Assembly (NCBI GenBank): GCA_947090235.1 | Contig: CAMUNJ010000001.1 | Coordinates: 1 to 34,889, forward strand | Direction: 5' to 3' | Length of the DNA: 34,889 nucleotides | Source of the DNA: an uncultured Bacillota bacterium | Lineage (GTDB): Bacteria; Bacillota; Clostridia; Christensenellales; UBA1242 | Part shown: piece after piece, positions 16,222-22,678 of the stretch | Numbering within the stretch: position 1 is the stretch's first letter | How the letters are laid out: each line of letters opens with the position of its first letter | Notes under the pieces: model-generated | Told to the model about the DNA's origin: nothing | Databases searched by the model: none | The model's input: only the letters and a program-made list of their open reading frames with translations | Program-made: the position numbers and the translations under genes

Positions 16222-16298
16222 ATGAAAAACTATTTGATAATACATAATAGATATGTGTATTTCAAAAGTTATTCAATGGGACTTCGGTGGCTAATTGC

Positions 16299-16310
16299 CC
16301 CTCCTAAGGC
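16299..16310 (+). repeat. attR core
   Basis: CCCTCCTAAGGC, identical to attL. The base before the shared core differs, giving one extra C compared with the host side. Confidence 0.85.
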
Positions 16311-16345
16311 AAAGATTCCCGGTTAGACTCCGGGCGGGAACACCA
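16301..16345 (+). pseudogene. 3' half of host tRNA-Arg(CCT)
   Basis: The anticodon loop CTCCTAA is followed by GGCA, a variable loop, a T-arm (CCCGG-TTAGACT-CCGGG), the acceptor strand CGGGAAC, discriminator A and CCA (16343-16345). The element sequence upstream of it does not supply a matching 5' half: the bases in acceptor position do not pair and there is no D-arm. The local junction therefore cannot make a normal tRNA. The matching half is at 7018-7059. Confidence 0.85.
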
Positions 16346-16347
16346 AA

Positions 16348-16373
16348 AAAAAACATGCTTATGCATGTTTTTT
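16348..16373 (+). terminator. Terminator of the host tRNA-Arg
   Basis: An 11-bp stem (AAAAAACATGC with GCATGTTTTTT), a TTAT loop and a terminal T-run. It also overlaps the end of the minus-strand gene at 16372. Confidence 0.8.
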
Positions 16374-17193
16374 ATTTCAGCCATTCTGGTTTTTTGGTGA
16401 AAACGCGTTTATTGAGATATTCTAATTCTCCTATCAAGCCATCAAGTTTTAGATAAGTACAATATAATTGTTGCGTTTTCTTTTTAAATTTTTTGTTGTC
16501 TTCATTCTTGCCATACTTGCCATCACCTATTATTGGATGCCCTAAATATGCGAGATGTGCTCGAATTTGATGAGTTTTTCCTGTCAAGAGGTCACATTCT
16601 ACAATACTACTTGTTGGATTTGATTTTATAGTCTTAAAGCCAGTCCTTATTTCCTCGCGTCCTCTGCCAGAATTTGCAAAAACTCTAACAAGACTTGTTT
16701 CACTATCTTTGCCAAGATAAGCCTTATATATTTCGCCCTTAAAGTCGGTTGCCCCCACAACTTCGGCTAGATATTTCTTTGTTATGGTATGTTTTTTAAA
16801 GGCGTTTAAAAGGATTTCTTTAGCAACCTTATTTTTAGCCATAATCATAAGCCCTTCAGTGTTGCGGTCTAATCTGTGCACAGCCATTGCACCTTTAATT
16901 CGACCTTCGAGTCCATCTACACCCTCAACTTCAACGCCTGTTTTTTTATCTAAAACAATAATGTTGTCGTCTTGAAAGATAATATCATAACCTTGATTTA
17001 ACCCACCATTCTCATAAAAAACAGTGATGACGCGTCCCTTTTCAATTGTAATATTGTCTTTAATTCGAATATCATCAATTTTAACATCTTTATTTCTCAA
17101 AAGTTTACAAACATAGTTGTATGAAAAACCCTTTTTGCAGAGGATGTCCGCAATTTTTTCTTGTCTATCATTTACAAAATTTAACTTTTCCAT
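16372..17193 (-). CDS. RluA/RluD-family pseudouridine synthase
   Basis: A 273-aa enzyme that converts uridine to pseudouridine in rRNA or tRNA. The N-terminal S4-like RNA-binding domain (about residues 10-70) is followed by the catalytic domain with the signature HRLDRNTEGLMIMAK; the Asp is the catalytic residue. Further family motifs are KKYLAEV and LTGKTHQIRAHLAYLGHPIIGD. Which uridine it modifies cannot be read from sequence. No Shine-Dalgarno site precedes the ATG, and the -10 box ends six bases upstream, which predicts a leaderless mRNA. It flanks the element on the host side. Confidence 0.92.
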   Translation of the reverse strand: MEKLNFVNDRQEKIADILCKKGFSYNYVCKLLRNKDVKIDDIRIKDNITIEKGRVITVFYENGGLNQGYDIIFQDDNIIVLDKKTGVEVEGVDGLEGRIKGAMAVHRLDRNTEGLMIMAKNKVAKEILLNAFKKHTITKKYLAEVVGATDFKGEIYKAYLGKDSETSLVRVFANSGRGREEIRTGFKTIKSNPTSSIVECDLLTGKTHQIRAHLAYLGHPIIGDGKYGKNEDNKKFKKKTQQLYCTYLKLDGLIGELEYLNKRVFTKKPEWLK

Positions 17194-17199
17194 AAGTTT

Positions 17200-17228
17200 A
17201 GTTTAACACAAAAGTTAAAATTTGTGAA
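17200..17228 (-). promoter_or_regulatory. Promoter of the RluA-family gene, leaderless architecture
   Basis: On the minus strand TTCACA (17223-17228), 17 bp and TAAACT (17200-17205), then six bases and the ATG at 17193. Confidence 0.65.
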
Positions 17229-17282
17229 GAACTTTTCATAAAATTACTAGGTCAATAATAAAATTGATTAGGAGATTTTTTT

Positions 17283-17537
17283 ATGAACGAACTTATAACT
17301 ATCGAAAACTCATCTAGCATTTCTATCAATGGTGCAACTAAAGTTGTATCATCAACTCAAAATCAAGGGATTGTTGAGACCAAAGAAAACACAATTATAA
17401 TTACTGGCAGTGAACTTGAAGTTCGCAAACTTGATCTTGAAAACTGCGAGGTTAGTTTTATTGGCAAGATAACAAACATTAAATTTACAAGTCTTGGCGG
17501 CAACAAAGTACCTTTATTAAAGCGTCTTTTCAAATAA
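17283..17537 (+). CDS. yabP: Sporulation protein YabP
   Basis: An 84-aa protein of the YabP/YqfC family. The typical features are an N-terminal strand with ISINGATKVVS, then TIIITGSELEVRKLDLENC and a conserved ending with the K.TS.GG core. In Bacillus the yabP-yabQ pair acts in spore coat/cortex formation. AGGAG is seven bases before the ATG. It is followed by yabQ, the standard order. The usual third gene, divIC, does not follow on this strand. Confidence 0.9.
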   Translation: MNELITIENSSSISINGATKVVSSTQNQGIVETKENTIIITGSELEVRKLDLENCEVSFIGKITNIKFTSLGGNKVPLLKRLFK

Positions 17538-17712
17538 CGAACCTAATGTTCGTCGACTATCAACCGACTTATATAATACTCTAAACTTTATCCCTCCAAA
17601 TAAGTCAAATGTTTGTTGACTATCTACTAAGCAGTTTTAAATAATGTATCTTTTCAACTCAAAACGCAAAACACAAACTTCTAAAACGCCAAGCAAATTA
17701 AAAAAGGACAAA

Positions 17713-18111
17713 ATGTTATATCCCACTTTAAATCAACCTTATGTATTTTTTGTTATTCTACTTGCCGGATTGGTTAGTGGCTTTTTGTTTGACTTATCTA
17801 ATTTTTTGAATATCTTTTTTAATCGCAACAAGGTAACCAAACAAATTTTATATTTTTTAGCAACCATTTCAAGTGCATTTCTACTAGTATTATGCAACAT
17901 TTTATGCAACTATGGAATTTTTAGAATTTTTATAATCTTAACTTTTCTCACAGCCTTTATTCTTCAAAGATTTACATTAGGATCTTTGATAAGCGTAGCA
18001 ATAAGCAAGGTAAGTAAGATCAAACTTCCAAAACTAAAACTTCGCAAAACAAAAACCTCCTCCAGCGAGACGGTACAAGAAAACCTTAACGATAATTCTC
18101 CTCTAAAATAA
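17713..18111 (+). CDS. yabQ: Spore cortex protein YabQ
   Basis: A 132-aa membrane protein. The first helix ends in LAGLVSGFLFDLSN, the YabQ hallmark (G-x-x-x-G-x-x-F-D), followed by two or three more membrane segments and a basic tail. I chose the ATG at 17713 because AAGGA is just upstream and the family begins about here; an earlier in-frame ATG at 17644 has no ribosome site. It is needed for cortex formation in Bacillus. The divergence is high, so the call rests on topology, motif and the yabP neighbour. Its last codons overlap the antisense 53-aa gene. Confidence 0.82.
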   Translation: MLYPTLNQPYVFFVILLAGLVSGFLFDLSNFLNIFFNRNKVTKQILYFLATISSAFLLVLCNILCNYGIFRIFIILTFLTAFILQRFTLGSLISVAISKVSKIKLPKLKLRKTKTSSSETVQENLNDNSPLK

Positions 18112-18247
18112 CCACTTGCGAATTGGCATCGGGAATTTTATCTAAATCATTTTGTTTTTGAGAAATCAAAATGCTTGTGACTAAAACTGCCACAAAAAGC
18201 AATACTATAAAAATAACACATAAAATTGTATGTTTTTTATCTTTCAT
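18086..18247 (-). CDS. Unlisted 53-aa single-pass membrane protein
   Basis: A short reading frame begins MKDKKHTILCVIFIVLLFVA, continues with one long hydrophobic helix and ends in a polar tail (KQNDLDKIPDANSQ...). The lysine-rich start fits an inside-N, outside-C protein. TTGAAA-16-TATAAT on the minus strand ends nine bases before the ATG and there is no clear Shine-Dalgarno site, so it may have almost no leader. It overlaps the 3' end of yabQ by 26 bp on the opposite strand. Function unknown. Confidence 0.55.
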   Translation of the reverse strand: MKDKKHTILCVIFIVLLFVAVLVTSILISQKQNDLDKIPDANSQVVILEENYR

Positions 18248-18344
18248 TATATTTAGATTATACTACAAAACATAGTTATTTCAAACATATTTAAAGAAAA
18301 GCAAAAATTTAAATAAAATTTTTTAAAATTTTGTTGATAATTTA

Positions 18345-18373
18345 TTGACAACTGCAAAAAAATTTGATATTAT
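18345..18373 (+). promoter_or_regulatory. tRNA-Asn promoter
   Basis: TTGACA (18345-18350), 17 bp and TATTAT (18368-18373), 34 bp before the tRNA. Confidence 0.8.
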
Positions 18374-18407
18374 AGCCTTGCATTAAAAAATTAATGCATC
18401 CCTCTAA

Positions 18408-18483
18408 TCCCCTATAGCTCAGTCGGTAGAGCACTCGGCTGTTAACCGAGTTGTCGTAGGTTCGAGTCCTACTGGGGGAGCCA
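18408..18483 (+). tRNA. tRNA-Asn(GTT)
   Basis: A complete cloverleaf. The acceptor TCCCCTA/TGGGGGA pairs 7/7 with one G-U. The D-arm is GCTC/GAGC. The anticodon arm is CTCGG-CTGTTAA-CCGAG, giving anticodon GTT. The T-arm is GTAGG-TTCGAGT-CCTAC, with discriminator G and an encoded CCA. It is the substrate of the AsnRS in this window and the probable ligand of the T-box. Confidence 0.96.
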
Positions 18484-18492
18484 AAGTATTTT

Positions 18493-18525
18493 CCTTAGGA
18501 AATTTTCCTAGGGATTTTTATTTTT
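18493..18525 (+). terminator. tRNA-Asn terminator
   Basis: A 10-bp stem (18493-18502 with 18504-18513, one T-G pair) is followed by ATTTTTATTTTT. Confidence 0.75.
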
Positions 18526-18545
18526 CTTAAGGGTCTGCAACAACC

Positions 18546-18577
18546 AAAAAGCAGGCACCCTTCTTCGCCCGCTTTTT
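18546..18577 (+). terminator. Second terminator-like hairpin
   Basis: AAAAAGCAGGC (18546-18556) pairs with GCCCGCTTTTT (18567-18577), one mismatch. Confidence 0.6.
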
Positions 18578-18582
18578 ATATG

Positions 18583-18615
18583 TTCGTACTTGTTTGAGTT
18601 CTACTGGAAAAGCCA
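18583..18615 (+). pseudogene. Degraded 3' end of a second tRNA-Asn
   Basis: The last 23 bases (TTTGAGTTCTACTGG onward to GCCA) match the 3' end of the tRNA-Asn at 18 of 23 positions, and the TCGTA before them also matches with a one-base shift. No anticodon arm or 5' half is present. It is probably a decayed tandem tRNA or an old attachment-site copy. Confidence 0.6.
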
Positions 18616-18622
18616 TACTACC

Positions 18623-18650
18623 AAAAACTAAGATTGAATCTTAGTTTTTT
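18623..18650. terminator. Terminator after the tRNA-Asn remnant
   Basis: An 11-13-bp stem (AAAAACTAAGATT with AATCTTAGTTTTT) with A and T runs at its ends. Confidence 0.75.
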
Positions 18651-18672
18651 AATTTAGATAAATTGACAAATA

Positions 18673-18697
18673 AAAAGCCTAGCAATCGCTAGGTTTT
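18673..18697 (-). terminator. Terminator of the 18700 lipoprotein gene
   Basis: CCTAGC (18678-18683) pairs with GCTAGG (18688-18693), extended by A/T pairs and followed by T-runs on the minus strand. Confidence 0.75.
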
Positions 18698-18699
18698 AT

Positions 18700-19215
18700 T
18701 TACACTTGTGGTGCAGGCTCTAAAGTGAAGGCAGACTGATCTACTATAAATTTATATTTCACTTGAGTGTCTTTATTCCAGTTTATTGTCAATGTAAAAT
18801 CCTGACTTTGTTCACTGATAGATTTTATTAATGTAAATGTATTTTGATTTCCATTATCAAATGGTCTAACAGTGTTTGAATTTACAAGGTAAGTTGAATC
18901 TTCTGGCACAACTCCACTTTCATGATTTACAGTTATCGCTACATAGTGTTTTGTATCTGCATTACCATAATACAATGCTTTTCCTGTATTATCATCATAT
19001 TTAACAGTTCCTGTCAGTTTCCAAACTCCGTTGAAACCTTCCTCATCACTTTGTTTTTCCCAAGTTGATGCGGCTACCGAATAATTGTTGTTATCATAAG
19101 TGCCACTATATTGACCAAACGATACAAGTTCACTTTTTCCACAACCTACAAATCCCACTGCTGCCAATGCACACATTCCTAAAGCACCAAGTTTAACCAA
19201 TGTTTTACTTTTCAT
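18700..19215 (-). CDS. Lipoprotein of unknown function
   Basis: A 171-aa predicted lipoprotein. The basic N-terminus MKSKTLVK, a hydrophobic core and the lipobox VGFVGC are clear. The mature part is a small, polar, beta-rich domain (many T, S, N, Y and alternating hydrophobics) with a possible immunoglobulin-like or lipocalin-like look, but I recognise no family. GGAGG precedes the ATG. It is monocistronic, with its own terminator. Confidence 0.8.
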   Translation of the reverse strand: MKSKTLVKLGALGMCALAAVGFVGCGKSELVSFGQYSGTYDNNNYSVAASTWEKQSDEEGFNGVWKLTGTVKYDDNTGKALYYGNADTKHYVAITVNHESGVVPEDSTYLVNSNTVRPFDNGNQNTFTLIKSISEQSQDFTLTINWNKDTQVKYKFIVDQSAFTLEPAPQV

Positions 19216-19287
19216 TTAAATTCCTCCCGCTGTTATTGTGTGCAGAAAATCATTTTTTATTCTTTATTAATCTTTTACTTTTTATTA

Positions 19288-20328
19288 TTATCTTTTCAGC
19301 CCTTTAAGTCCATTTTTTGCAAGATTATAGTTTTGAAAGACTGGGTCATTTGTCACTTCTTTTCCAAACCAGTCAGGAGGATAAAAATCTTTTGCGTCTT
19401 GAGTACTTTCAAACTCAACTTCAACAATTTTTAAACCTTCCAAAGTTCCATGATATATATTTATCTCTGCGATACATTCATTCCCATTTACTGGATTTAA
19501 AGTATAAAATGATCTTGTTTTTTCTATTATGCCATGGCTACAATCTTTAAATAGGTTGACAAATGTATTTTTATCAATTGCTTTTTCCATTTCGTGACGC
19601 TCTATACCATTGCCCAACTTTTCGGTATAAAAGAATTGTTTGTTATCTACACTTCTAACTCGCTTTTCTGGGTTTTGACCTTCAAAATATGCTTGCATTA
19701 TTTCAACTTTATTTTTTATATCTTTTGGCATTTTATCAACGATAAACTTACGCTCTATCTCTTTATTTTGAAATTTTCGCTTTTCTAACAAACCAATCAA
19801 GTCACAAGTTATTATTTGCATACAAGGATCTGTCGACTTTAGTTCTTTCAACTTGACATTCATATCTTTCATCAATTTATATATGTCTTGTTCATCCTCT
19901 TTTGCTTGATCTACCGTTTGATATCTACCTATCTCTTTATATTCATGATTACGCCAGATAAAATAATTTAAGTTTTCAAACTTATCCACACAATCTTTTA
20001 CTAAAGGAATCATAACATCTTGAGATATTGTTGATTTATGATTTTTTATTAATCTTGTGTTATAAAAAGCCGAAAGATAAAGCGGACTATCACAAATCAA
20101 AACCTCCACCTCTTTTCTTGTCACACGCATATTATACCATTGATTAGCAAATATATATAACTGATCATCTATAGCCGTTTGATTTTTCTCATATACTCTT
20201 TGTTTAACAAACTCCGAAATATATTCGCAATTAACGCCAATCTTTTTTAAATAACCAGCAAGATCATAAGCAATTGTGCTTTTCCCGCTTCCTGGACCTC
20301 CTAGCAAATTGATAACTATTTGTTTCAT
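19288..20328 (-). CDS. AAA_28 P-loop NTPase fused to a CYTH domain
   Basis: A 346-aa two-domain protein. The N-terminal half (about residues 1-185) is a nucleotide-kinase-like NTPase with Walker A GGPGSGKST and an ICDSPLY Walker-B-like strand, similar to the NadR ribosylnicotinamide kinase/AAA_28 group. The C-terminal half (about 190-335) is a CYTH triphosphate-tunnel domain: EIERKF, RVRS, YTEK, EMEK, EKTRSFY and VEVEFES supply the charged tunnel residues. The same domain pairing is known in the eukaryotic TTD14 proteins. I chose the ATG at 20328 because GGAGG precedes it. It shares an operator with the adjacent Nudix regulator. A role in NAD or nucleotide metabolism is inferred only. Confidence 0.85.
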   Translation of the reverse strand: MKQIVINLLGGPGSGKSTIAYDLAGYLKKIGVNCEYISEFVKQRVYEKNQTAIDDQLYIFANQWYNMRVTRKEVEVLICDSPLYLSAFYNTRLIKNHKSTISQDVMIPLVKDCVDKFENLNYFIWRNHEYKEIGRYQTVDQAKEDEQDIYKLMKDMNVKLKELKSTDPCMQIITCDLIGLLEKRKFQNKEIERKFIVDKMPKDIKNKVEIMQAYFEGQNPEKRVRSVDNKQFFYTEKLGNGIERHEMEKAIDKNTFVNLFKDCSHGIIEKTRSFYTLNPVNGNECIAEINIYHGTLEGLKIVEVEFESTQDAKDFYPPDWFGKEVTNDPVFQNYNLAKNGLKGLKR

Positions 20329-20366
20329 AAATTCCTCCACTATAAATACTTATTTTTTTATAACGA

Positions 20367-20385
20367 ATGCGTAAATTTTACACAT
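20367..20385. promoter_or_regulatory. Operator upstream of the NTPase-CYTH gene
   Basis: ATGCGTAAATTTTACACAT has the layout ATGCGTA-N5-TACRCAT and differs from the perfect palindrome at 21118-21136 at one arm position. It lies just upstream of a TATAAA -10 box on the minus strand. Confidence 0.75.
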
Positions 20386-20417
20386 AATCATTCCTTTTTA
20401 AAAGTGCTTTCGCACTT

Positions 20418-21092
20418 TTATATAACATTTACTTTTTTTATATCCTTTGCAAAACGGTAAAGTTTAGCCGGCTTTGTTTGAGGCTTTTCTTGTATCATTC
20501 CTGTATCTTCTATTATATGAAGAGCAAGAAGACGCTTTCTAAAATTTCGACGGTCTATTTTTTTATTTAAAATCCCCTCATATGCCTTATGCACTTCGGG
20601 AATTGTAAAAGTTTCTGGGAAAAGATCTTTTAAAATAGTGCTATCAAATATTTGTTCCTTCAAATATTCAATTGCCTTTTCAAGAATTTCCTTATGATCG
20701 TAGCCAAGTTCTGGCACGCGGTCAATCAAAAACCAATCTGCATCTTGAGTATGACTTGTTTCTTTAATTATTTTTACTCTTTTGCAATCAATCACTCCTA
20801 CATGAGCAATCCCTATCATTCTCATAATTGGACTTCTGTCTGGACGAGAAAATACGTCAAACATTTTATATCTAATATTTTTCATACCCGTTTTTTCAAA
20901 AATTTCTCTATCCATAGCAGTTTTAACATCCTCGTTATTGTATGCAGCCCCACCAACCAAGATCCACTTATCTTTATATGGTTGATTTTTTCGTTTTATC
21001 AACAAAACCTTAAATTTACCATCTTCAACTGTAAACAATGCTAACATAACATGAATACCTTGATTTTTATAAAGCGGATTGCTTTTGTCCAT
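20418..21092 (-). CDS. Nudix/winged-helix regulator, NrtR-like
   Basis: A 224-aa protein with an N-terminal Nudix domain (about residues 1-140) and a C-terminal winged helix (about 155-220, IDRRNFRKRLLALHIIEDTG). This is the layout of NrtR, an ADP-ribose-responsive repressor of NAD genes. The Nudix box reads G-x5-E-x7-R-E-I-F-E-K-T-G, so the second Glu of the usual E-E pair is Lys. Hydrolysis may be weakened, as in regulators that only bind the ligand. GGAGG precedes the ATG. A consensus promoter with a palindrome filling its spacer predicts autorepression. Ligand identity is not shown by sequence. Confidence 0.88.
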   Translation of the reverse strand: MDKSNPLYKNQGIHVMLALFTVEDGKFKVLLIKRKNQPYKDKWILVGGAAYNNEDVKTAMDREIFEKTGMKNIRYKMFDVFSRPDRSPIMRMIGIAHVGVIDCKRVKIIKETSHTQDADWFLIDRVPELGYDHKEILEKAIEYLKEQIFDSTILKDLFPETFTIPEVHKAYEGILNKKIDRRNFRKRLLALHIIEDTGMIQEKPQTKPAKLYRFAKDIKKVNVI

Positions 21093-21112
21093 TGCAGCCT
21101 CCTTATGGTTTT

Positions 21113-21141
21113 ATTATATGCGTAAAAAATACGCATGTCAA
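21113..21141 (-). promoter_or_regulatory. Promoter with operator in its spacer, Nudix regulator gene
   Basis: On the minus strand TTGACA (21136-21141), 17 bp and TATAAT (21113-21118) are both full consensus. The spacer is almost exactly the palindrome ATGCGTA-AAAAA-TACGCAT (21118-21136), so a bound repressor would cover both boxes. Confidence 0.88.
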
Positions 21142-21178
21142 GGATTTTTAATAACATTTTAAATTTTTATAAACAAAA

Positions 21179-21202
21179 AAAACACCACAATAGCGGTGTT
21201 TT
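21179..21202. terminator. Terminator of the 21208 gene
   Basis: An 8-bp stem (AAAACACC with GGTGTTTT, 8-nt loop) flanked by A and T runs. Confidence 0.75.
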
Positions 21203-21207
21203 TTATT

Positions 21208-21441
21208 TTAATCAATCCATAATACTTTATCGCTAACAATGATTGTGATAATATCTACAACCCAAAGAATAACTGGGCAGAAAATTATCATAAGCACTGC
21301 AAGAACAATTCCTACAACTGAATTTTTAGATATTGATCTACAAAGACGATAGATTGCCCAGATAATATCTAAAACTGGAAGTGCTAAAATAACTTTTACA
21401 ATCTTTGGAAGTCCATCCATACTTTTAACTAATTCGTTCAT
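21208..21441 (-). CDS. Small two-helix membrane protein
   Basis: A 77-aa protein with a short amphipathic start and two hydrophobic segments (about residues 15-33 and 43-70: IVLAVLMIIFCPVILWVVDI). No family is recognised. AAGGAG precedes the ATG and a terminator follows its stop. Confidence 0.7.
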   Translation of the reverse strand: MNELVKSMDGLPKIVKVILALPVLDIIWAIYRLCRSISKNSVVGIVLAVLMIIFCPVILWVVDIITIIVSDKVLWID

Positions 21442-21526
21442 ATTTTTATCTCCTTTTTTGATTACATTACTATATTATGCTCCGTTATACAAAAAAGTAT
21501 AAATTATTTTGACTTATTTTGTCACT

Positions 21527-22297
21527 TTATTTTTTGCGCTGCGAATAAACAATCTTTTTTGTCTGCTTATTCAATATATGTTTATGTATTGCTTTATAAA
21601 TAAGATTATATATAACACAAATCAAAACCATAGAAGCAATGCCTATCATAAATAAAACCACATTATACCAAATTTGACCAGCATACAATCTAAAATCTTC
21701 TAGTGGTTTGAATTGGCTAAACAAAATGTTTGCATAATTTGAATTTAGCATATAAGCACAAGGTGCTGCATAACAAACATAAAGCACAACCCCTCCTACC
21801 ACATTTATGCAATCTCTAAATTTAGGTTTGTAATCATTTAGTGCAATTGTAAAAATCATATATGCAATTACGGCGTGATGAAAAAAGAAGGTATGAAAAT
21901 TATGGAACGAACCAAAAACATCTCCCGTTGATGTTCCAATCAACCCCAATGGATTAGCATAAGTTAATGCAGTAACTGCAACAGCATAACAAAAAGCCAT
22001 TGGTTTAAAAACATTTCCGACTCTCTCACCTAAAAGTTGAGAAAGAGGAAAGAGAACTACAAACAAAGAACAAAAATGCAAAGGCAATACATAAAAGTTG
22101 AAATCTGGTTTACCTGCATATAAACTTTGTTTTGCAATTTCAAGACCTAGCACCAATAAAGAAATCAGTATCAAAGGTATTCGTTTTATCCAACCCTCTT
22201 TTTTTCGCAACAAAAACCTTGCTGCCAAAGCAAGCAAAACCAAGCCAAGCAGCACAAGAGGTAAAACTATAACATCACTTCTAGTCCATTTAAACAT
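21527..22297 (-). CDS. YwaF/TMEM164-family membrane protein
   Basis: A 256-aa protein with about seven membrane helices. The family hallmark LPLHFCSLFVVLFPL is at about residues 91-105, and FFFHHAV at about 138. These match the TIGR02206/YwaF group, related to animal TMEM164; the bacterial function is not established. The C-terminus is strongly basic. No Shine-Dalgarno site is seen, and the -10 box ends six bases before the ATG, another predicted leaderless mRNA. Confidence 0.82.
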   Translation of the reverse strand: MFKWTRSDVIVLPLVLLGLVLLALAARFLLRKKEGWIKRIPLILISLLVLGLEIAKQSLYAGKPDFNFYVLPLHFCSLFVVLFPLSQLLGERVGNVFKPMAFCYAVAVTALTYANPLGLIGTSTGDVFGSFHNFHTFFFHHAVIAYMIFTIALNDYKPKFRDCINVVGGVVLYVCYAAPCAYMLNSNYANILFSQFKPLEDFRLYAGQIWYNVVLFMIGIASMVLICVIYNLIYKAIHKHILNKQTKKIVYSQRKK

Positions 22298-22303
22298 AAT
22301 TGT

Positions 22304-22332
22304 AATATATCACATACAAAAGAGAAAAACAA
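22304..22332 (-). promoter_or_regulatory. Promoter of the YwaF-like gene, leaderless architecture
   Basis: On the minus strand TTGTTT (22327-22332), 17 bp and TATATT (22304-22309), then six bases and the ATG. The rest of the 22298-22619 gap holds no gene that I can see. Confidence 0.6.
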
Positions 22333-22619
22333 GATATTTGATAAATTTTTTATTCAAATTAGTTTGGATACTATTTAAAATTAAATTAGCCTAATTCAAA
22401 AAAAACAAACACAAGAAAATTCGACACTTAATTTTATTTTTTTACAAAATGTGACAACAATCTCATTTTAAAACCATAAAAAAACCTTTTTCATAGCAAA
22501 ACGACATAAAAACTCAAGACTAATCACGCGAAAAATACTAGAAAAAAGGTGAAAATTTTAGAATTTGGTCGATTTTTGTAAAATAAACTTAATTATTTTA
22601 AAATATTTTTAAAAATTGT

Positions 22620-22648
22620 TTTACATTTTCACTTTTACATTGTATAAT
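22620..22648 (+). promoter_or_regulatory. Promoter of the Spo0A-C-like gene
   Basis: TTTACA (22620-22625), 17 bp and TATAAT (22643-22648), followed by a normal leader with AAGGAG. Confidence 0.75.
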
Positions 22649-22678
22649 CATACTTGTAAATCAAAAAAGGAGTATTTT

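Larger units (their letters stand above)
7048..16310. mobile_element. Integrative element in tRNA-Arg(CCT), with integrase and HUH Rep
   Basis: An element of about 9.25 kb is bounded by the 12-bp direct repeat CCCTCCTAAGGC (7048-7059 and 16299-16310), the core of attL and attR. It encodes a tRNA-Arg(CCT), a 260-aa unknown, a tyrosine integrase, two small proteins behind it, a repressor, a beta-flower-like protein, a SHOCT membrane protein, an HTH protein, a KAP NTPase and an HUH replication initiator. I see no relaxase, conjugation, capsid or tail genes, so it is best described as an integrative plasmid-like element or satellite. It interrupts the host tRNA between its halves instead of rebuilding it at one end. 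Confidence 0.85.

Noticed and set aside
16268..16345. A hybrid tRNA-Arg at attR made from element 5' sequence and the host 3' half
   Set aside because: The bases in acceptor position pair poorly with CGGGAAC, there is no D-arm, and the anticodon loop would have eight bases.
3209..22426. Spo0A-box-like TGTCGAA at 3209-3215 and its complement at 22420-22426
   Set aside because: A seven-base motif of this composition is expected several times in 35 kb by chance; there is no other support.
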